Shown here: positions 17,189 to 26,904 of the stretch, one piece after another
How positions within the stretch are numbered: position 1 is the first letter of the stretch
Layout: the number at the start of each line of letters is the position of its first letter
DNA from: Campylobacter curvus
Lineage (GTDB): Bacteria > Campylobacterota > Campylobacteria > Campylobacterales > Campylobacteraceae
NCBI RefSeq assembly: GCF_013372125.1
Contig: NZ_CP053826.1
Location: 1,054,001 to 1,118,000, forward strand
Length of the DNA stretch: 64,000 nt
Direction of reading: 5' to 3'
Program-made: the position numbers and the translations under genes
Notes under the pieces: generated by a model
Told to the model about the DNA's origin: nothing
Database searches by the model: none
Seen by the model: only the letters and a program-made list of their open reading frames with translations

Positions 17189-18454
17189 TTAGCCTTGTAT
17201 CTGATAGATTTTCTTTCTCTCGCTCGAACTTGCGATATTTAGGGTCTTTCGGTACTTCGTGATAGTTCTACGAACGATAGTTATGTTAAATTTCGCTTGG
17301 ATAAGATCTAAAATTTTAAGATCGCTCAGCGGTTTGGCCGGGTTTTCTTTGTTGATAAGCTCCAGCAAAAAGTCTTTGATCGCCGTATTTGAGGTCTCCT
17401 CGTCAAGCGCCGCGGCAAAAAAGCTCTTAAGCGCTATCGTGCCGCGCGAACACTCTAGGTATTTGTTTGCTATCGCGCGCGAGATGGTCGAGGGGTTGCG
17501 CCCCAGATCGCCGGCGATGTCTTTTAGCTTCATCGGCTTTATATCGCCGCCAAAAAAATAATCATACTGATACTCCACGATCATCAGCCCGATCTTGTAA
17601 AGCGTGGATTTTCGCATCTCCAGAGCATCGACCAGCTCACGCGCTTCACGCACCTTTGCGCTGATAAATTCATCATTTTGGCTTTGTCCCTCGATATCCA
17701 GCACAACCTGCGGGTAAAACGCATCGTTCACGCGCACACTTATGCCGCTTTCGTTCGTGTCGATAAATATGTCCGGTGTCAGCGGCGGCTCGTCCTGCAG
17801 ATACTCGATGGCAGGCGGGTTTTTAAATTTTTTGATGATCTTTAGCGCCGGTTCGTAAAATTTCAGCTTGGTTAGATTTTGTATGTTTTCAAATTCGCAG
17901 ATTATCTTTTTAGCACACTCGTAAATTTCCCCGCTCGCCCCGCTCTCATCAAGCTGAAACAAAAAGCTCTCTTTATAGTCTCTAGCTCCCACGCCGGCAG
18001 GCTCCAAATAAGCAAAACGCGCCCTAACTCGCTCGATCTCATCCAGGCTAAATCCCTTTAAAATTTCATCGTCATACTCAAAATAGCCCTCATCGCTCAA
18101 ACACTCTATTATCTTGTAGGCGATGAGCTGTGATTTTTGCGTCGGAAAAAGTGGCGGGTTGATCTGCTCTTCTAGCTTTTCATGAAGGCTTTGTTTGTAG
18201 ATACTGGTGGCCTCTATGGCTTCGGAGACGGAATTTTTACTGAATTCGGCGAAAAAATTCCGCTTTTTCGCCGGCATAGTATCGGCGCCGTCGGCTAAAT
18301 TTTTATGTTCGATCCTGACGAAAGGATTGCTCGCGGCAAAGGGCTCAAGCGTCTCTTTTAGCTCGTCAAGCCCGCTTTGAAGTATCGGAAGCCAGCTGCG
18401 AAGCGTATGATTTAGCTTGTTTTTTGGCGCTAGAGCCTCTTTTTGACGCAGCAT
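17189..18454 (-). CDS. rpoN: RNA polymerase sigma-54 factor RpoN
   Basis: Alternative sigma factor that drives the middle/late flagellar genes in Campylobacter with the FlgR activator. The 421-residue product has the core-binding and helix-turn-helix regions and the RpoN box near the C-terminus, RRTITKYR (about 393-400), a slight variant of ARRTVAKYR. The N-terminal activator-contacting region is short and carries LNHTLRSWLPILQ. It lies 3 bp downstream of lptB, in the conserved rlb-tsaE-lptB-rpoN string. Confidence 0.95.
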   Translation of the reverse strand: MLRQKEALAPKNKLNHTLRSWLPILQSGLDELKETLEPFAASNPFVRIEHKNLADGADTMPAKKRNFFAEFSKNSVSEAIEATSIYKQSLHEKLEEQINPPLFPTQKSQLIAYKIIECLSDEGYFEYDDEILKGFSLDEIERVRARFAYLEPAGVGARDYKESFLFQLDESGASGEIYECAKKIICEFENIQNLTKLKFYEPALKIIKKFKNPPAIEYLQDEPPLTPDIFIDTNESGISVRVNDAFYPQVVLDIEGQSQNDEFISAKVREARELVDALEMRKSTLYKIGLMIVEYQYDYFFGGDIKPMKLKDIAGDLGRNPSTISRAIANKYLECSRGTIALKSFFAAALDEETSNTAIKDFLLELINKENPAKPLSDLKILDLIQAKFNITIVRRTITKYRKTLNIASSSERKKIYQIQG

Positions 18455-18457
18455 CTA

Positions 18458-19189
18458 CTACTCTAAAAGCTTAAATTCAGCGCCCAGATAGTGCGTTCGC
18501 ACGTTTTTATCGTTTGCGACCTCTTTTGCGCTACCGCTCGCCAAAAGCGCGCCGTCTTTGATGACATACGCGCGGTCGCAGATCGCCAGCGTCTCACGGA
18601 CATTGTGGTCGGTGATGAGCACACCGATACCTAGGTTTTTGAGGTCGCGCACGATACTTTGGATGTCGCTCACCGCGATCGGATCGACACCTGCAAACGG
18701 CTCGTCAAGCAGCAAAAATTTTGGCGTTATCATGAGGCTTCGTGCGATCTCGCAGCGTCTGCGCTCGCCGCCGCTTAGGCTCACGCCCTTTCTCAGGCGG
18801 ATCGGCTCTATATTTAAAAGCGTCAGCATCTCATCGACTTTTTTGGCACACTCTTCTTCGTCTTTGTATAAAATTTCAGCTCCCAGTAGCAAATTTTCCT
18901 CGACCGAGAGGTCTTTAAAAATGCTTGATTCTTGCGGCAAATAGCCAATACCCATCTGCGCGCGCTTATGAAGGGCGACGTTAGTAACGTCCGTGCCGTC
19001 TAAAAATACACCTCCGCTCGTTGGCGAGATGAGCCCGCAGATCATATAAAACGTCGTCGTCTTGCCCGCTCCGTTTGGTCCAAGCAGCCCCACGACTTCG
19101 CCGCTTTTTACATCAAGCGAGATGCCTTTTATGATGTTTGTCTTTTTTATCGTTTTTTGTAGCTCTTTTATTTCTAACTTATGCACCAT
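18458..19189 (-). CDS. lptB: LPS export ABC transporter ATPase LptB
   Basis: Cytoplasmic ATPase that powers LptFG extraction of lipopolysaccharide. The 243-residue product has Walker A GPNGAGKTT (37-45), signature LSGGERRR, Walker B FLLLDEPFAGVDP and the switch His in ITDHNVRETL. The LptB-specific DEPFAGVDPIAV and LSGGERRRCEIARSL are present. Its start overlaps tsaE by 11 bp, indicating translational coupling. Confidence 0.95.
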   Translation of the reverse strand: MVHKLEIKELQKTIKKTNIIKGISLDVKSGEVVGLLGPNGAGKTTTFYMICGLISPTSGGVFLDGTDVTNVALHKRAQMGIGYLPQESSIFKDLSVEENLLLGAEILYKDEEECAKKVDEMLTLLNIEPIRLRKGVSLSGGERRRCEIARSLMITPKFLLLDEPFAGVDPIAVSDIQSIVRDLKNLGIGVLITDHNVRETLAICDRAYVIKDGALLASGSAKEVANDKNVRTHYLGAEFKLLE

Positions 19190-19583
19190 AAACCTCGTAT
19201 TTTCGCCCGTTTGCGCTCGGGCTAATTATTATTTTTACATATTTTTCGCCAAATTTTGTGAGCATTTTTTCTAGGCTCTCGTCGCCCCACTCGACCAGAT
19301 GAAGCCCATCTTCGAGCAAATTTTCAAAAAGCCCGTTTTTTAAAATACCCTCAAATCCGCTCTGATAAATGTCGTAATGAAAAATTTTATCCCCGTAGCT
19401 TTGCATGACCGAAAAGGTCGGCGAAGTGACGTCTGCGTCGATACCATGAGCCTTTACTATAGCCTTTACGAGCGTGGTTTTGCCGCTGGCTAGGTCTCCT
19501 TGTAAGATGATGACGCCGCTTTTTGGCAAAATTCCCACCAGCTCGTCAAGATCGTTTAAATTTAGGTTGAAAATTCGCTTCAT
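19179..19583 (-). CDS. tsaE: tRNA t6A biosynthesis ATPase TsaE
   Basis: Small P-loop protein (134 residues) required with TsaB and TsaD for the threonylcarbamoyl modification of adenosine 37. Walker A is GDLASGKTT (29-37). The family motifs VTSPTFSVMQSY, FHYDIY and LVEWGD follow in order. It overlaps the S4 protein upstream by 4 bp and lptB downstream by 11 bp. Confidence 0.93.
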   Translation of the reverse strand: MKRIFNLNLNDLDELVGILPKSGVIILQGDLASGKTTLVKAIVKAHGIDADVTSPTFSVMQSYGDKIFHYDIYQSGFEGILKNGLFENLLEDGLHLVEWGDESLEKMLTKFGEKYVKIIISPSANGRKYEVYGA

Positions 19584-19825
19584 AGCTCTTTTACGTATTC
19601 GCTCTGGGCGGATTTGGGGATACTTTTTGTCACGGGGATCGCCAGCACCTCGTAGCGCACCTCACGGACGAGAAATTTTATCGTTATCACGTCGCCCACT
19701 TTGACCTCTTTTGCGGGCTTTGCGACGACGCCGTTTATGCTCACCACGCCGCTTTTACACATATCTTCGCTCACGGCGCGACGCTTTGTGATATTTACCG
19801 TATTTAAAAATTTATCTACTCTCAT
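19580..19825 (-). CDS. S4-domain RNA-binding protein (RlbA/HslR-like)
   Basis: An 81-residue protein consisting of an S4 RNA-binding fold: MRVDKFLNTVNITKRRAVSEDMCKSGVVSINGVVAKPAKEV-type sequence. Relatives bind rRNA, as in the stalled 50S-binding Hsp15 (HslR) and RqcP. It is the first gene of the operon with tsaE, lptB and rpoN. A role in ribosome quality control is an inference from the family. Confidence 0.85.
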   Translation of the reverse strand: MRVDKFLNTVNITKRRAVSEDMCKSGVVSINGVVAKPAKEVKVGDVITIKFLVREVRYEVLAIPVTKSIPKSAQSEYVKEL

Positions 19826-19870
19826 GGCGGGGATTTTAGCTAAAAACGGCTTAAAATTTATAGTTTTATT

Positions 19871-20345
19871 GGCTCCGCTTCAAAAGACACTGATAAAACT
19901 AAAACCTGTCACAAGAGGGCAGCAGCCTTAGGCGTGCAGTGAGCGAGTGCGGTAATAAACGCGAACAGCGTTTATTACGTAAGCGAAAAATGTCAGGCGG
20001 AAGGGCTACTCGAACGCTGGTCGCGTTTTCTCGTAAGTAGAGCCCTGTCCGTCCCTTGATAAATTTAGTAAAATTTGCAAATCAAGAAATAAACACTTTT
20101 TCAAATATGATTTTTGATTGCCAAAGCGAAGTCAAATCTTATTAGCGAGCTTATCGCCGCCTCTGTGCTTGCAGTTGCGAGCATGGCGAAGCAAAAAAAT
20201 GAGGGAAGCGATAGCTGACCGTGATTTTAGTGCTATATGTTCGGCTATTCGCTCCTGCATAAACGCTGTTCGCGTCTATGCTAAGTCGCTCTCGAAGCGA
20301 ATAAGATTTGCGAAGCAAGTGTCAATGATTTATTATAACAGAGCC
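19871..20345 (+). repeat. MITE-like dispersed repeat copy 3 (composite)
   Basis: Accounts for most of the 579-bp gene-free gap. The left end GGCTCCGCTTCAAAAGACAC matches the family end in 12 of the first 20 bases (16/24 overall). The right end, CAATGATTTATTATAACAGAGCC in short blocks, closes the element. A core copy (CAAATCTTATTAGCGAGC, CTTATCGCCGCC, TAAGATTTGCGAAGC) occupies about 20060-20345. The left half has its own GAGCC end at 20040-20044 and a perfect hairpin AATAAACGC/GCGTTTATT near 19955. It is probably two nested or adjacent elements. The flanking octamers do not match. Confidence 0.55.
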
Positions 20346-20404
20346 TAAAAATTTGAACTCACGCCGTGCGGACAAATCTAGCCAAATTTAAAACAAGCCT
20401 TAAT

Positions 20405-21039
20405 CTACTCCTCAAAATGCCTCAAAACATCCCTCAGCACCAGCGGTATGACACCGCCGTGTGTTTGCCCTTCGTAAATTTTAAACTCATTTTTCACGCC
20501 GCTTGCGTCTAAAATTTTCGCCAGATCGCGCGCGTTTAATATGCCCTCACGGTCGGTCTTGCCAGCCCTTTTTTCGAGCTCTCCCACGCCAAGCCAGACA
20601 AATTTTGCTTTGAGCGGCTCTTTAAATTTGCCCCCTTGCACCGCGTTTTTTAATATCTCGGAGTCGCCCCGCCACCTTTGCTAAACTCCTCGCCAGCGGC
20701 TTTTGGCGTGTAGTCGCGGGTGCGTAAAGCGACATCGTAGGCTAAATTTGTATCATAGCCGATGCCTACAATGAGCGGTGCTGCGCCCCCTTTGTATAAA
20801 TTTAGTAGCGTCACAAACTGCGCGTTGCCGTCGGTCATAAATAAAATTTTGCCCTGCTTTTTCGCGCCCTTTGGAACGGCATAAAAAATTTTATAAATTT
20901 GCCCCTGCTCGCTCTTTAAAATTTCGCTACTGATGTCAAAATTTTTGCACGCTTGCGGCGAGATGGGTTCTACGGTTTGGTTTGGAGCGGCAAGAGAGGC
21001 CGCCACGCTAAGCAAGAGTGCCATTAGAAATTTTACCAT
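20405..21039 (-). pseudogene. IroE/Fes-like siderophore esterase, internally deleted
   Basis: Two adjacent frames make the two ends of one alpha/beta-hydrolase. The first (from 21039) has a signal peptide ending near Ala18 and the typical IroE-like N-terminal half up to TRDYTPKAAGEEFSKGGG, then runs into TPRY and a stop at about 20650. The second frame (to 20405) resumes with GDSEILKNAVQ, WLGVGELE and the active-site His region YEGQTHGGVIP. The segment that should carry the nucleophile elbow (GHSYGG in the family) is absent, so 70-90 residues and the frame were lost at a GGCGGG/GG junction. It overlaps the receptor gene by 7 bp. Intact relatives hydrolyse ferric enterobactin-type esters in the periplasm. 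Confidence 0.85.
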
Positions 21040-23114
21040 TTTGCGCTGACTTTAAACCAAAATCTCCTGCCCTGCTCTGGATACCAGTAGTAGTTGCCGT
21101 CATCTGCTAGCCCCTCGTCGTAGCGGATATTGTCAAATACGTTGTAAGCGGTGAAATTTAGGGATAAATTTTTATTTACCTCCCAGCCCGCGCCCATGTC
21201 GAGCGTAAATAACTTTTTGTCGTTTTCACTTACTTTGTTGCCGGGGCCAAATTTCACGCTCGTAAGTGCGCTTTGGTAGTTTGCGCCGACGAAGGTCGAG
21301 ACGCTGGCGATCGGCTTATACGTGAGCGTTAAATTTGCGTTGTGTTTTGGCGTGGCGGTCAGGGACTTGCCATCTAGGCGCGAGAGCGTAGTCTGGTCGA
21401 AATTTACGCTGCCATTTGGCGTATTTATGCTTGGATTGCCGGTTTTTATTTTTGAGTGATTGTAGGTGTAGTTCGCGGCTAAATTTAGGTTTTTGAGGAT
21501 GTCGTAATCAGTCGCTAGCTCCACGCCCCAAACGTCCGCACCGTCGATGTTAAAATACGTTCCCCAGCCCGGGCAAGCCACGCTTGGCGCACCCGTGCAG
21601 CCAGTGTAGGCAGGGATGCGGTTTAGGTTGCTACCGTCGGTGTCAAGAATTTTATCTTTAAATTCGTTCCTAAACAGCGTCACGCTCGCGCGCAAATCGT
21701 CGCTGTTGTCGTAATACGCGCCAATCTCATAAGTCGCACTCTTTTCAGGTTTTAGCTCGCTGTTGCCAAAATTTATGATACGCCAGCCGCCTTGGATAGT
21801 GCCGACTTCTGATGAGATTTCATTTACATTTGGCGTTTTATAGCCTGTCGCCACGCCGCCTTTTAGCGTCCAGTTGTCGTTTAGGTTATAGACTAGATAC
21901 GCGCGCGGCGAGAGGTGATTGCCGAAAAATTCATTATGCGTCCAGCGTCCGCCCAGCGTGAGATAAAGCGCATCGTCTAAAATTTCCCACTCATCTTCCA
22001 AAAACGCCGCGTGCTCCTTCATCGAGTAAGGAGAAGGCTTTCTTAAATTTGTCTTGTTGTTATTTGAGACGATAAATGTCGTCTGCACGGTCTCTTTGTG
22101 AAAGTCATAGCCAAAAGTGAGTGTATGCGCGCCTAGGAAGGTGCTAAATTTGGAGTTAAAATTATGATTTTTCACGCTAGCAGGTGTGAGCGAGTCAAAA
22201 AGGCTCGTACGCTTGGTTTTATCGTATGTGTAGCTCACGTCGGCGTTTAGAGCGTCAAATGTGCCCACATAGCCCGCACCGTAGGTATTTTTGGTGTAGT
22301 CGTAGGCGTTTAGCACGCGGTTTGTCCTTGTGGTCGCGGTCTTGCCCACCGTCCTTTTGTAGTCGTGATGTTCTTTTGAGCCTTGCAGGTAAAATTTATT
22401 GTTTTCATCAGGCGTTATCCAAAGCTTCGCGGTCAAATTTTTCTTATCGCTCCCTTGGTAGCCGCCCTTGTATTCGTCCTCGTCGCGTAGCTTTTTGTAT
22501 CCCCAAAGTTGAAGGCTGAGCTTGTCCTGCCAAAGCGGCGCACCGACGTAAAAGTCCGCCTGCCTTTGATCGCCGATGCCATCGTGATTTTGAAGCATCG
22601 CTGAAATGCTCATTGAGCCCGTAAATTTAGCAAAATTTTTCTTCGTGATGATGTTTATCACGCCGCCGACCGCATCGCTACCATATAACGAGCTCATCGG
22701 GCCTCTGATGATCTCTATACGCTCGATCGCCTCTGCTGGCGGGATAAAATTTGAGTTCATGTCTCCTGCGCCACCTTTTGGGTTGGCTGCGCTTACACTC
22801 ACGCGTTTGCCGTCTATGAGCACCAGCGTCTGGGAGCTTTCCATACCGCGTATCGAAAGTCCGCTTGCAGCGCCATCATCGCCTGCTATCACGCTCACTC
22901 CGGGCACTTTTGACGCGATAGAGTGAAGCGAGGTGAAAGCCCCGTTTGTAAGCTCATCTTGCTTTATCACAGAGATACTGGCTGGGGCTGTTTTGATATT
23001 TTGACTAAAACCGCTTGCGGTAACGACGACTTGTTCAAGCTTTACGTTTTCGGCAGCGAAAGCCTGGCAGCAAAGCGCGCCCGCAGCAAGCGAAAGTGTT
23101 AAATTTTTTGACAT
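21033..23114 (-). CDS. TonB-dependent catecholate siderophore receptor (CfrA/CirA-like)
   Basis: Outer-membrane receptor. The start at 23114 (MSKNLTLSLAAG, preceded by AGGGAG) gives 693 residues, about the size of CfrA; a longer open frame adds 33 residues without family support and covers the probable operator. It has a signal peptide to about Ala20, TonB box QVVVTAS, plug motifs SIRGMESSQTLVLIDGKRV and IERIEIIRGPMSSLYGSDAVGGVINIITKK, and a barrel ending in Trp (FKVSAKW). It resembles the CirA/IroN/CfrA group for catecholate siderophores. The neighbouring esterase remnant supports ferric enterobactin or its breakdown products as ligand. Confidence 0.9.
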   Translation of the reverse strand: MSKNLTLSLAAGALCCQAFAAENVKLEQVVVTASGFSQNIKTAPASISVIKQDELTNGAFTSLHSIASKVPGVSVIAGDDGAASGLSIRGMESSQTLVLIDGKRVSVSAANPKGGAGDMNSNFIPPAEAIERIEIIRGPMSSLYGSDAVGGVINIITKKNFAKFTGSMSISAMLQNHDGIGDQRQADFYVGAPLWQDKLSLQLWGYKKLRDEDEYKGGYQGSDKKNLTAKLWITPDENNKFYLQGSKEHHDYKRTVGKTATTRTNRVLNAYDYTKNTYGAGYVGTFDALNADVSYTYDKTKRTSLFDSLTPASVKNHNFNSKFSTFLGAHTLTFGYDFHKETVQTTFIVSNNNKTNLRKPSPYSMKEHAAFLEDEWEILDDALYLTLGGRWTHNEFFGNHLSPRAYLVYNLNDNWTLKGGVATGYKTPNVNEISSEVGTIQGGWRIINFGNSELKPEKSATYEIGAYYDNSDDLRASVTLFRNEFKDKILDTDGSNLNRIPAYTGCTGAPSVACPGWGTYFNIDGADVWGVELATDYDILKNLNLAANYTYNHSKIKTGNPSINTPNGSVNFDQTTLSRLDGKSLTATPKHNANLTLTYKPIASVSTFVGANYQSALTSVKFGPGNKVSENDKKLFTLDMGAGWEVNKNLSLNFTAYNVFDNIRYDEGLADDGNYYWYPEQGRRFWFKVSAKW

Positions 23115-23143
23115 TTTTGCTCCCTTAAATTTTAAATGCAATC

Positions 23144-23179
23144 TTATCAATTGATAAATTAAATCAAAATTAATTATCA
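23144..23179 (-). promoter_or_regulatory. Candidate Fur-controlled region of the catecholate receptor
   Basis: Contains the perfect 14-bp palindrome TTATCAATTGATAA (23144-23157) and a Fur half-site ATTATCA (23173-23179). It lies 30-65 bp upstream of the receptor start in very AT-rich sequence. Iron regulation is inferred from gene function and these arms; neither site is a full consensus. Confidence 0.4.
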
Positions 23180-23279
23180 ATATAAAATATAATAAATAAT
23201 ATGCGTCATTCACCGCCTTTCAATCAAAATTTAAAAAAATTTGGTTAAAATTAGCCATCTTAAAAACAAAGGGGCAAAA

Positions 23280-24500
23280 ATGAAAAAAGATGTTAAAAAA
23301 GTCGTTCTGGCCTACTCTGGCGGACTTGACACAAGCATTATTTTAAAGTGGCTTCAAGATGAATACAAATGTGAAGTCGTGACCTTCACCGCCGACATCG
23401 GACAAGGCGAAGAGCTCGAGCCCGCACGTAAAAAAGCCTTGGCTCTGGGCGTAAAACCTGAAAATATTTTTATCGAAGATCTAAGAGAAGAATTTGTAAG
23501 AGATTATGTATTTCCGATGTTTCGCGCAAACGCCATTTACGAGGGCGAATATCTGCTAGGCACATCTATCGCTCGTCCGCTCATCGCAAAAAGACAAGCC
23601 GAGATAGCCAAGCTAACCGGCGCAGACGGTGTGAGTCACGGAGCGACAGGCAAAGGAAACGATCAAGTGCGTTTCGAGCTCGCATACTACGCGATAAATC
23701 CGAATTTAAAAGTCATCGTGCCATGGCGCGAGTGGGATCTGAATTCTCGTGAAAAACTGCTGGCATACGCAGAGAAAAACGGCATCGATATCACTAGAAA
23801 GCCTGGCAAAAGCCCGTATTCGATGGACGCAAACCTACTTCACATCTCATACGAAGGGCTTGTGCTAGAAGATCCAAACCACGCTCCTGAAAACGACATG
23901 TGGCGCTGGTGCGTCAGTCCAAAAGACGCTCCAAACGAGAGCGAAATAATCACGATAGGCTACGAAAAAGGCGATCCTGTAAGCATAAACGGTAAAAAAA
24001 TGAGCCCGGCTGAAATTTTGACCGAGCTTAATCGCCTCGGCGCAAAACACGGTATCGGACGCCTTGACCTTGTCGAAAACCGCTACGTCGGCATGAAGAG
24101 CCGCGGTTGCTACGAGACACCGGGCGGCACGATAATGCTAAAAGCTCACCGCGCGATAGAGAGCATCACACTAGACCGCGGCTCGGCACACCTAAAAGAC
24201 GAGCTGATGCCGCGCTATGCAGAGCTTATTTACAATGGATTTTGGTTCTCACCTGAGCGTTTGATGCTTCAAGCTGCAATAGATAAGAGCCAGGAGCACG
24301 TAAACGGCGAGGTCAGAGTCGAGCTTTACAAAGGAAACGTCACGATCCTTGGGCGCTCAAGCAAGGACGATAATCTATTTAGCGAAGCATACTGCACATT
24401 TGAAGAAGATAGCGTTTATAACCCAAAAGACGCTGACGGCTTCATCAAACTAAACGCACTTCGCTTCATTATCGCTAGCAAAAACGGACGAAAATTTTAA
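23280..24500 (+). CDS. argG: Argininosuccinate synthase ArgG
   Basis: Ligates citrulline and aspartate with ATP in arginine synthesis. The start at 23280 ([19 protein letters not shown], after AAAGGGG) gives 406 residues, usual for the family; a TTG 39 bp earlier is unlikely. The PP-loop AYSGGLDTS (9-17) and the conserved [10 protein letters not shown]-like ([12 protein letters not shown]) and GNDQVRFEL segments are present. It is divergent from the receptor gene and followed by a hairpin terminator. Confidence 0.97.
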   Translation: MKKDVKKVVLAYSGGLDTSIILKWLQDEYKCEVVTFTADIGQGEELEPARKKALALGVKPENIFIEDLREEFVRDYVFPMFRANAIYEGEYLLGTSIARPLIAKRQAEIAKLTGADGVSHGATGKGNDQVRFELAYYAINPNLKVIVPWREWDLNSREKLLAYAEKNGIDITRKPGKSPYSMDANLLHISYEGLVLEDPNHAPENDMWRWCVSPKDAPNESEIITIGYEKGDPVSINGKKMSPAEILTELNRLGAKHGIGRLDLVENRYVGMKSRGCYETPGGTIMLKAHRAIESITLDRGSAHLKDELMPRYAELIYNGFWFSPERLMLQAAIDKSQEHVNGEVRVELYKGNVTILGRSSKDDNLFSEAYCTFEEDSVYNPKDADGFIKLNALRFIIASKNGRKF

Positions 24501-24507
24501 ATTTGAC

Positions 24508-24531
24508 GGCGGGCCGCTTTCGCGGTCTGCC
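24508..24531 (+). terminator. Intrinsic terminator after argG
   Basis: GGCGGGCCGC and GCGGTCTGCC form a 10-bp stem (two G-U pairs) around a TTTC loop, flanked by AAATTT on both sides. It lies 8 bp after the argG stop. Confidence 0.55.
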
Positions 24532-24589
24532 AAATTTTAAAATTCCACATTTTTAAACCAAAATTTTAAGCCAAATACAAAGGAAAGAT

Positions 24590-25039
24590 ATGAAAGTATT
24601 ACTCATAAAAGATGTAAAATCACTGGGAAAAGCAGGAGAGATCAAAGAGGTCAAGGACGGATACGGCAACAACTTCTTGATCGGCAAAGGTCTAGCAAAA
24701 GCGGCCACTCCTGACGTCATACGCCAATACGAAGCCGCTCAAAAGCGAAAAGAAGAAGAGCTGAAATATGAAATTTCAAATTTAGAAAAGCTAAAAGACG
24801 AGCTCTCAAAGATTACGCTCGTCATCAAAAAAACGCTCGGCGCTAACGGCTCGCTCTTTGGTTCCGTCTCAAAAGAGGAGATCGCCGAAGAGCTTGAAAA
24901 AGCGCACCATCTCATAGTCGATAAAAAGGCTATCGAGATAGATAAAAATCACCTCAAAGCAGTCGGTCTTTACGACGTTCAAGTAAAGCTCGGACACGCT
25001 ATATCAGCTACATTAAAAGTAGACGTGCAAGGAGAATAA
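24590..25039 (+). CDS. rplI: 50S ribosomal protein L9
   Basis: A 149-residue ribosomal protein with the L9 signature GKAGEIKEVKDGYGNNFLIGKGLA near the N-terminus, a long connecting helix (about residues 40-75) and the C-terminal rRNA-binding domain ending LKVDVQGE. Start supported by AAAGGAAAG. It is immediately followed by hslV with no gap, so it is probably the head of the rplI-hslV-hslU-era operon. Confidence 0.97.
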   Translation: MKVLLIKDVKSLGKAGEIKEVKDGYGNNFLIGKGLAKAATPDVIRQYEAAQKRKEEELKYEISNLEKLKDELSKITLVIKKTLGANGSLFGSVSKEEIAEELEKAHHLIVDKKAIEIDKNHLKAVGLYDVQVKLGHAISATLKVDVQGE

Positions 25040-25582
25040 GTGTTTCATGCAACGACCATTTTAGCCTACAAAGGCAAAAACAAATCCGTGATCGGCGGCG
25101 ACGGGCAAGTAAGCTTTGGCAACACCGTGCTTAAGGGCAACGCAGTCAAGATCCGCAAGATCAAAGACGGCAAGGTACTGGCAGGTTTTGCAGGCAGCAC
25201 GGCTGATGCGTTTAATCTTTTTGATATGTTCGAGGAAAATTTAGAGCATGCAAAGGGTGATCTGCTAAAAGCGGTGATAGAATTTAGCAAGGCGTGGCGC
25301 AAGGATAAATATCTAAGAAAGCTGGAAGCCATGATGCTGGTGCTAAACCGCGAGAAAATTTTCCTCTTAAGCGGCACAGGCGACGTGGTGGAGCCTGAGG
25401 ACGGCAAGATAGCGGCTATAGGAAGCGGGGGGAATTTCGCCCTGTCAGCGGCTCGTGCGCTGGATAAATTTGCCGATATCGACGAGGAAAAGCTGGTAAA
25501 AGAGAGCCTCACGATCGCCGGCGAAATTTGCATTTACACGAACACAAACATCAAAACTTATGTAATCGAGGATGAAAAATAA
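25040..25582 (+). CDS. hslV: ATP-dependent protease subunit HslV
   Basis: Threonine peptidase of the HslUV (ClpYQ) complex, 180 residues, GTG start directly after the rplI stop. The proteasome-beta fold is shown by [22 protein letters not shown] and [11 protein letters not shown]. The catalytic Thr is at residue 5, behind a tetrapeptide MFHA, whereas in E. coli it follows the initiator Met directly. Exposure of the Thr therefore needs removal of four residues. The stop overlaps hslU by one base. Confidence 0.96.
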   Translation: MFHATTILAYKGKNKSVIGGDGQVSFGNTVLKGNAVKIRKIKDGKVLAGFAGSTADAFNLFDMFEENLEHAKGDLLKAVIEFSKAWRKDKYLRKLEAMMLVLNREKIFLLSGTGDVVEPEDGKIAAIGSGGNFALSAARALDKFADIDEEKLVKESLTIAGEICIYTNTNIKTYVIEDEK

Positions 25583-26904
25583 TGAATATGACACCAAAGC
25601 AGATCGTTGAATTTCTCGATGATTATGTCATCGGTCAAAAAGATGCCAAAAAAATAATCGCGATCGCGCTTCGCAACCGCTACCGCAGGATGAAGCTGGA
25701 AAAGGCGATGCAAGATGACATCATGCCAAAAAATATCTTGATGATAGGCTCGACCGGCGTAGGCAAGACCGAGATCGCAAGGCGACTTTCAAAGATGATG
25801 GGCATGCCTTTTATCAAGGTAGAGGCGAGCAAATACACAGAAGTAGGCTTTGTAGGTCGCGACGTAGAGAGCATGGTCAGAGATCTCGCCATGGCCGCTT
25901 TTAACCTCGTAAAAGCCGAACAAAGCGAAAAAAATCAAGATAAAATAAACGCCTACATAGAAGAAAAGATCGTCTCAAAGCTGCTCCCCCCTTTGCCAAA
26001 AGGTGCTAGCGAGGAGAAGACGGCGGACTACGAGCGAAGCTACGAAAAGATGCTGGCTAAATTTAGAAACGGCGATCTTGATGACCTGACAGTCGAGATC
26101 GAGATCCAGCAAAATTCGCTAGAAACCGGCTCAAACGTCCCACCGGATATGGCTCAGATGCAAGAGAGCTTCATAAAAATAATCGGCATGGGAAGCAAAA
26201 ACGTCAAAAAAGAGATGAAGGTAAAGGACGCCAAAAAAGCCCTTGAAAACGAGGCTAATGATAAAATTTTAGATATAGAGAGCATAAAAACGCAGGCGAT
26301 AAGACGCGCTGAAAACGAAGGTATCATCTTTATAGACGAGATAGACAAGGTCGCGGTAAGCTCCGGAAATTCGAGCAGACAAGATCCCAGCAAAGAGGGC
26401 GTGCAGCGCGATTTGCTACCGATAGTAGAAGGCTCGAACGTCTCGACGAAATTTGGAAATTTAAAGACCGATCATATCCTTTTCATCGCGGCAGGAGCTT
26501 TTCATATCAGCAAGCCAAGCGATCTAATACCGGAACTGCAGGGGCGCTTCCCGCTTCGCGTAGAGCTTGATAGTCTCGATGAAAAAGCGCTTTATCAGAT
26601 CCTGACTAAGCCAAAAAACTCACTCCTAAAGCAATACATCGCCCTGCTCTCCACTGAAAATGTAGAGCTTGCATTTGATGACGAAGCGATACACGAGATA
26701 GCCAAGATCGCGCAAGCGGCAAACGAAAAGATGGAAGATATCGGCGCTCGCCGCCTACATACCGTGATCGAGCGCGTGATAGAGGACATCAGCTTTGAGG
26801 CCAGTGAAAAAAGCGGTGAAAAGGTAAATGTCACAAAAGAGCTGGTAAAAGAGCGTTTAAGCGATGTGGTAGAAGATCAAGACCTTGCGAGGTATATCCT
26901 TTGA
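25582..26904 (+). CDS. hslU: ATP-dependent protease ATPase subunit HslU
   Basis: AAA+ unfoldase partner of HslV, 440 residues. The N-terminal [22 protein letters not shown] motif, Walker [10 protein letters not shown] (about 57-65), pore motif region [14 protein letters not shown], the intermediate (I) domain at about 110-230, Walker [11 protein letters not shown] and sensor motifs ([17 protein letters not shown]) are all present. The C-terminal tail ends DLARYIL, the HslV-activating end. Confidence 0.97.
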   Translation: MNMTPKQIVEFLDDYVIGQKDAKKIIAIALRNRYRRMKLEKAMQDDIMPKNILMIGSTGVGKTEIARRLSKMMGMPFIKVEASKYTEVGFVGRDVESMVRDLAMAAFNLVKAEQSEKNQDKINAYIEEKIVSKLLPPLPKGASEEKTADYERSYEKMLAKFRNGDLDDLTVEIEIQQNSLETGSNVPPDMAQMQESFIKIIGMGSKNVKKEMKVKDAKKALENEANDKILDIESIKTQAIRRAENEGIIFIDEIDKVAVSSGNSSRQDPSKEGVQRDLLPIVEGSNVSTKFGNLKTDHILFIAAGAFHISKPSDLIPELQGRFPLRVELDSLDEKALYQILTKPKNSLLKQYIALLSTENVELAFDDEAIHEIAKIAQAANEKMEDIGARRLHTVIERVIEDISFEASEKSGEKVNVTKELVKERLSDVVEDQDLARYIL

